In this document: in pieces, positions 5,681 to 6,876 of the stretch
How positions within the stretch are numbered: the first letter of the stretch is position 1
Layout of the letters: the number at the start of each line of letters is the position of its first letter
Assembly: GCA_947573745.1 (NCBI GenBank)
Contig: CANPGX010000054.1
Span: 1-6,876 of the forward strand
DNA: 6,876 nucleotides
From: an uncultured Erysipelotrichaceae bacterium
GTDB lineage: Bacteria; Bacillota_I; Bacilli_A; Erysipelotrichales; Coprobacillaceae
Reading direction: 5' to 3'
Made by a program: the position numbers and the translations under genes
The notes under the pieces: generated by a model
What the model saw: only the letters and a program-made list of their open reading frames with translations
Told to the model about the DNA's origin: nothing
Database searches by the model: none

Positions 5681-6481
5681 TTATATCACCATACTTAAAA
5701 TCATGATTCCAACAAATAAACATAAAGTCATGCCTAGTGACAAAGAATCCTGATATGTCCATTTCAATTGTTTATAACGTGTTCTTGGTGCATCTGGATG
5801 ATACCCACGACTTTCCATAGCATTGGCTAATTCATCTGCTCTTTGAAATGCTGATATAAATAGTGGTACAATGAGAGAAACAATAGAAAGAATTTTCTCT
5901 TTCATGGTTCCTTCATTGAAATCAACCCCTCTGCTCGCTTGTGCTTTCATGATACGTTGTGTCTCTTCCAATAATGTTGGAATAAATCTTAAAGCAATAG
6001 AAATCATCATCGCGACAATAGAAGATGGAAATCCAATCTTTTTAAAGGGTGAAAGTAAATGTTCTAAACCAAGGGTTAAATCAAGGGGTTTTGTGGTTGC
6101 TGTAAGAATAGTAGTCAACGAAATAATTAAAACAAGTCTAATTACAATATATAAAGTCTGATACAATGCACCATCATAGATCTTAAACCCATGAATATCA
6201 ATCAGAACAGTTCCTGTCTTGATTACAAAAAGATTGACAATCATTAAAAACAAGATCATAAACATCATCACCTTAAGTGATTTTAATAAATAGCTTATTT
6301 TAATCTTAGATAAATAAAAGACTACTGCTACAAATACACCCAAAATAGCATATCCAAGAAAACCAGCATCAAAAAAAATAGTTATTAATAAAATCAGTAA
6401 TGCCCCTAATTTTAATCTAGGATCTAATCGATGAATGAAGGAATCATAAGGTAAATAACGTCCAATGGTTATATTATTCAC
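5681..6481 (-). CDS. ecfT: ECF transporter transmembrane component EcfT
   Basis: Membrane scaffold of the energy-coupling factor transporter. It links the ATPases EcfA1/EcfA2 to interchangeable vitamin-binding S components. It has 266 residues from the GTG at 6479-6481, the family's usual length. The N-terminus (NITIGRYLPYDSFIHRLDPRLK) is typical, and hydrophobic segments lie at about 25-57, 68-88, 108-128 and 246-266. The cytoplasmic coupling helices carry two Ser-Arg-Gly motifs (183-185 in AQASRGVD, 224-226 in MESRGYHP), the short motifs that dock on the ATPases. The GTG is chosen over an ATG 69 bases upstream because a GGGGGTG ribosome site sits just before it, the family N-terminus starts there, and the overlap with ecfA2 is then only 8 bp. 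Its partner ecfA2 appears broken, which would leave this scaffold without one ATPase. Confidence 0.95.
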   Translation of the reverse strand: MNNITIGRYLPYDSFIHRLDPRLKLGALLILLITIFFDAGFLGYAILGVFVAVVFYLSKIKISYLLKSLKVMMFMILFLMIVNLFVIKTGTVLIDIHGFKIYDGALYQTLYIVIRLVLIISLTTILTATTKPLDLTLGLEHLLSPFKKIGFPSSIVAMMISIALRFIPTLLEETQRIMKAQASRGVDFNEGTMKEKILSIVSLIVPLFISAFQRADELANAMESRGYHPDAPRTRYKQLKWTYQDSLSLGMTLCLFVGIMILSMVI

Positions 6482-6876
6482 GTAGTTCACCCCCAATAGC
6501 TTGACATAATTCATGAATATCTTTAATAGCAGGATTAATGTGATATCCATGTTGATTCAATTCAATGATCATTTTAGTCATTAAAGGCATATCTATACTT
6601 AATGAAGTTAAATACTCTTGATCTTCAAAAATTTCCTGTACTGGTTTATGACGAACGATTTTACCTTCATTCATAATCACAGCATCATCACAATAGTTTA
6701 ATACATGATTCATATCATGAGTGACAAGAATAATGGTTTTTCCTTGTTGATGTATCTTTTTAAAGAGTGCCATCATCTCCTTAGCCCCTTGTGGATCTAA
6801 ACCTGCTGTTGGTTAATATAAAAAAAGAATATCCGGATTCATCAATAAAATACCCGCAATAGCGACTCTTCTTTTT
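6474..6876 (-). pseudogene. ecfA2: ECF transporter ATPase EcfA2, 5' end off the window, in-frame stop in Walker B
   Basis: ABC-type ATPase that pairs with EcfA1 to power vitamin uptake through EcfT. The window holds the C-terminal half from KRRVAIAGILLMNPDILFL onward; the Walker A and signature motifs lie beyond the edge. In the right frame the Walker B region reads ILFLY-stop-PTAGLDPQG where ILFLDEPTAGLDP is expected. The Asp codon is TAT (6816-6818) and the catalytic Glu codon is TAA (6813-6815). Two G-to-T changes on the coding strand (C-to-A at 6815 and 6818) explain both. Downstream, the D-loop GLDP, the switch His in ILVTHD and the EcfA2-type C-terminal domain through 6474 are intact. 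The ATG pair at 6771-6776 has AAGGAG touching it with no spacing, so efficient restart is unlikely. As read, the product would be truncated and inactive. Confidence 0.9.

Noticed and set aside
6482..6550. Longer ecfT start at an ATG 69 bases upstream
   Set aside because: It would overlap ecfA2 by 77 bp, lacks a good ribosome site and adds residues absent from the family; the GTG at 6481 has GGGGGTG before it.
6474..6776. A separate 100-residue ATPase gene starting at 6776
   Set aside because: The same frame continues upstream as EcfA2 through one stop codon, so this is the tail of a broken gene, and AAGGAG directly abuts the ATG.

Overview
The window reads as a low-GC Bacillota (Firmicutes) chromosome. 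It is AT-rich, with AGGAGG-type ribosome sites and TTGACA/TATAAT promoters. It carries the conserved Firmicutes block ecfA2-ecfT-truA-rplM-rpsI, entirely on the minus strand. An Erysipelotrichia-type gut organism would fit, but that is inference and the sequence alone does not fix the genus.

Right part (about 3098-6876, minus strand, read right to left): the energising module of an ECF vitamin transporter (partial ecfA2, then ecfT), tRNA pseudouridine synthase truA, a PHP-family histidinol-phosphatase-like gene, then ribosomal proteins L13 and S9 with their own promoter, short leader and terminator. The genes abut or overlap by a few bases, so they form one or two operons. Two members are damaged as read. 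ecfA2 has its Walker B Asp-Glu replaced by Tyr-stop through two G-to-T changes three bases apart. The PHP gene has lost one base in a G run at 4429-4432. Each lesion may be real decay or a sequence error.

Middle (about 1828-3097): a two-gene cassette, marR then a kynurenine-formamidase-like cyclase, with its own strong promoter and an inverted repeat over the -35 box. It is bracketed by two direct copies of the rpsI tail: the last four codons, the stop and the downstream terminator. This looks like a small island, or the remnant of one, inserted at the 3' end of rpsI.

Left part (1-1828): a short-chain dehydrogenase (C-terminus off the edge) divergent from a cysteine-free MerR regulator. They share a MerR-type promoter with a 19-bp spacer holding most of a 20-bp perfect palindrome. 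Between merR and the rpsI-tail copy lies a degraded Abi_2-type (AbiD/AbiF-like) phage-defence gene, frameshifted in an A run and truncated. The region left of rpsI therefore has the look of an accessory region next to a conserved ribosomal operon. I see no complete novel system; the most distinctive signal is the duplicated rpsI end.
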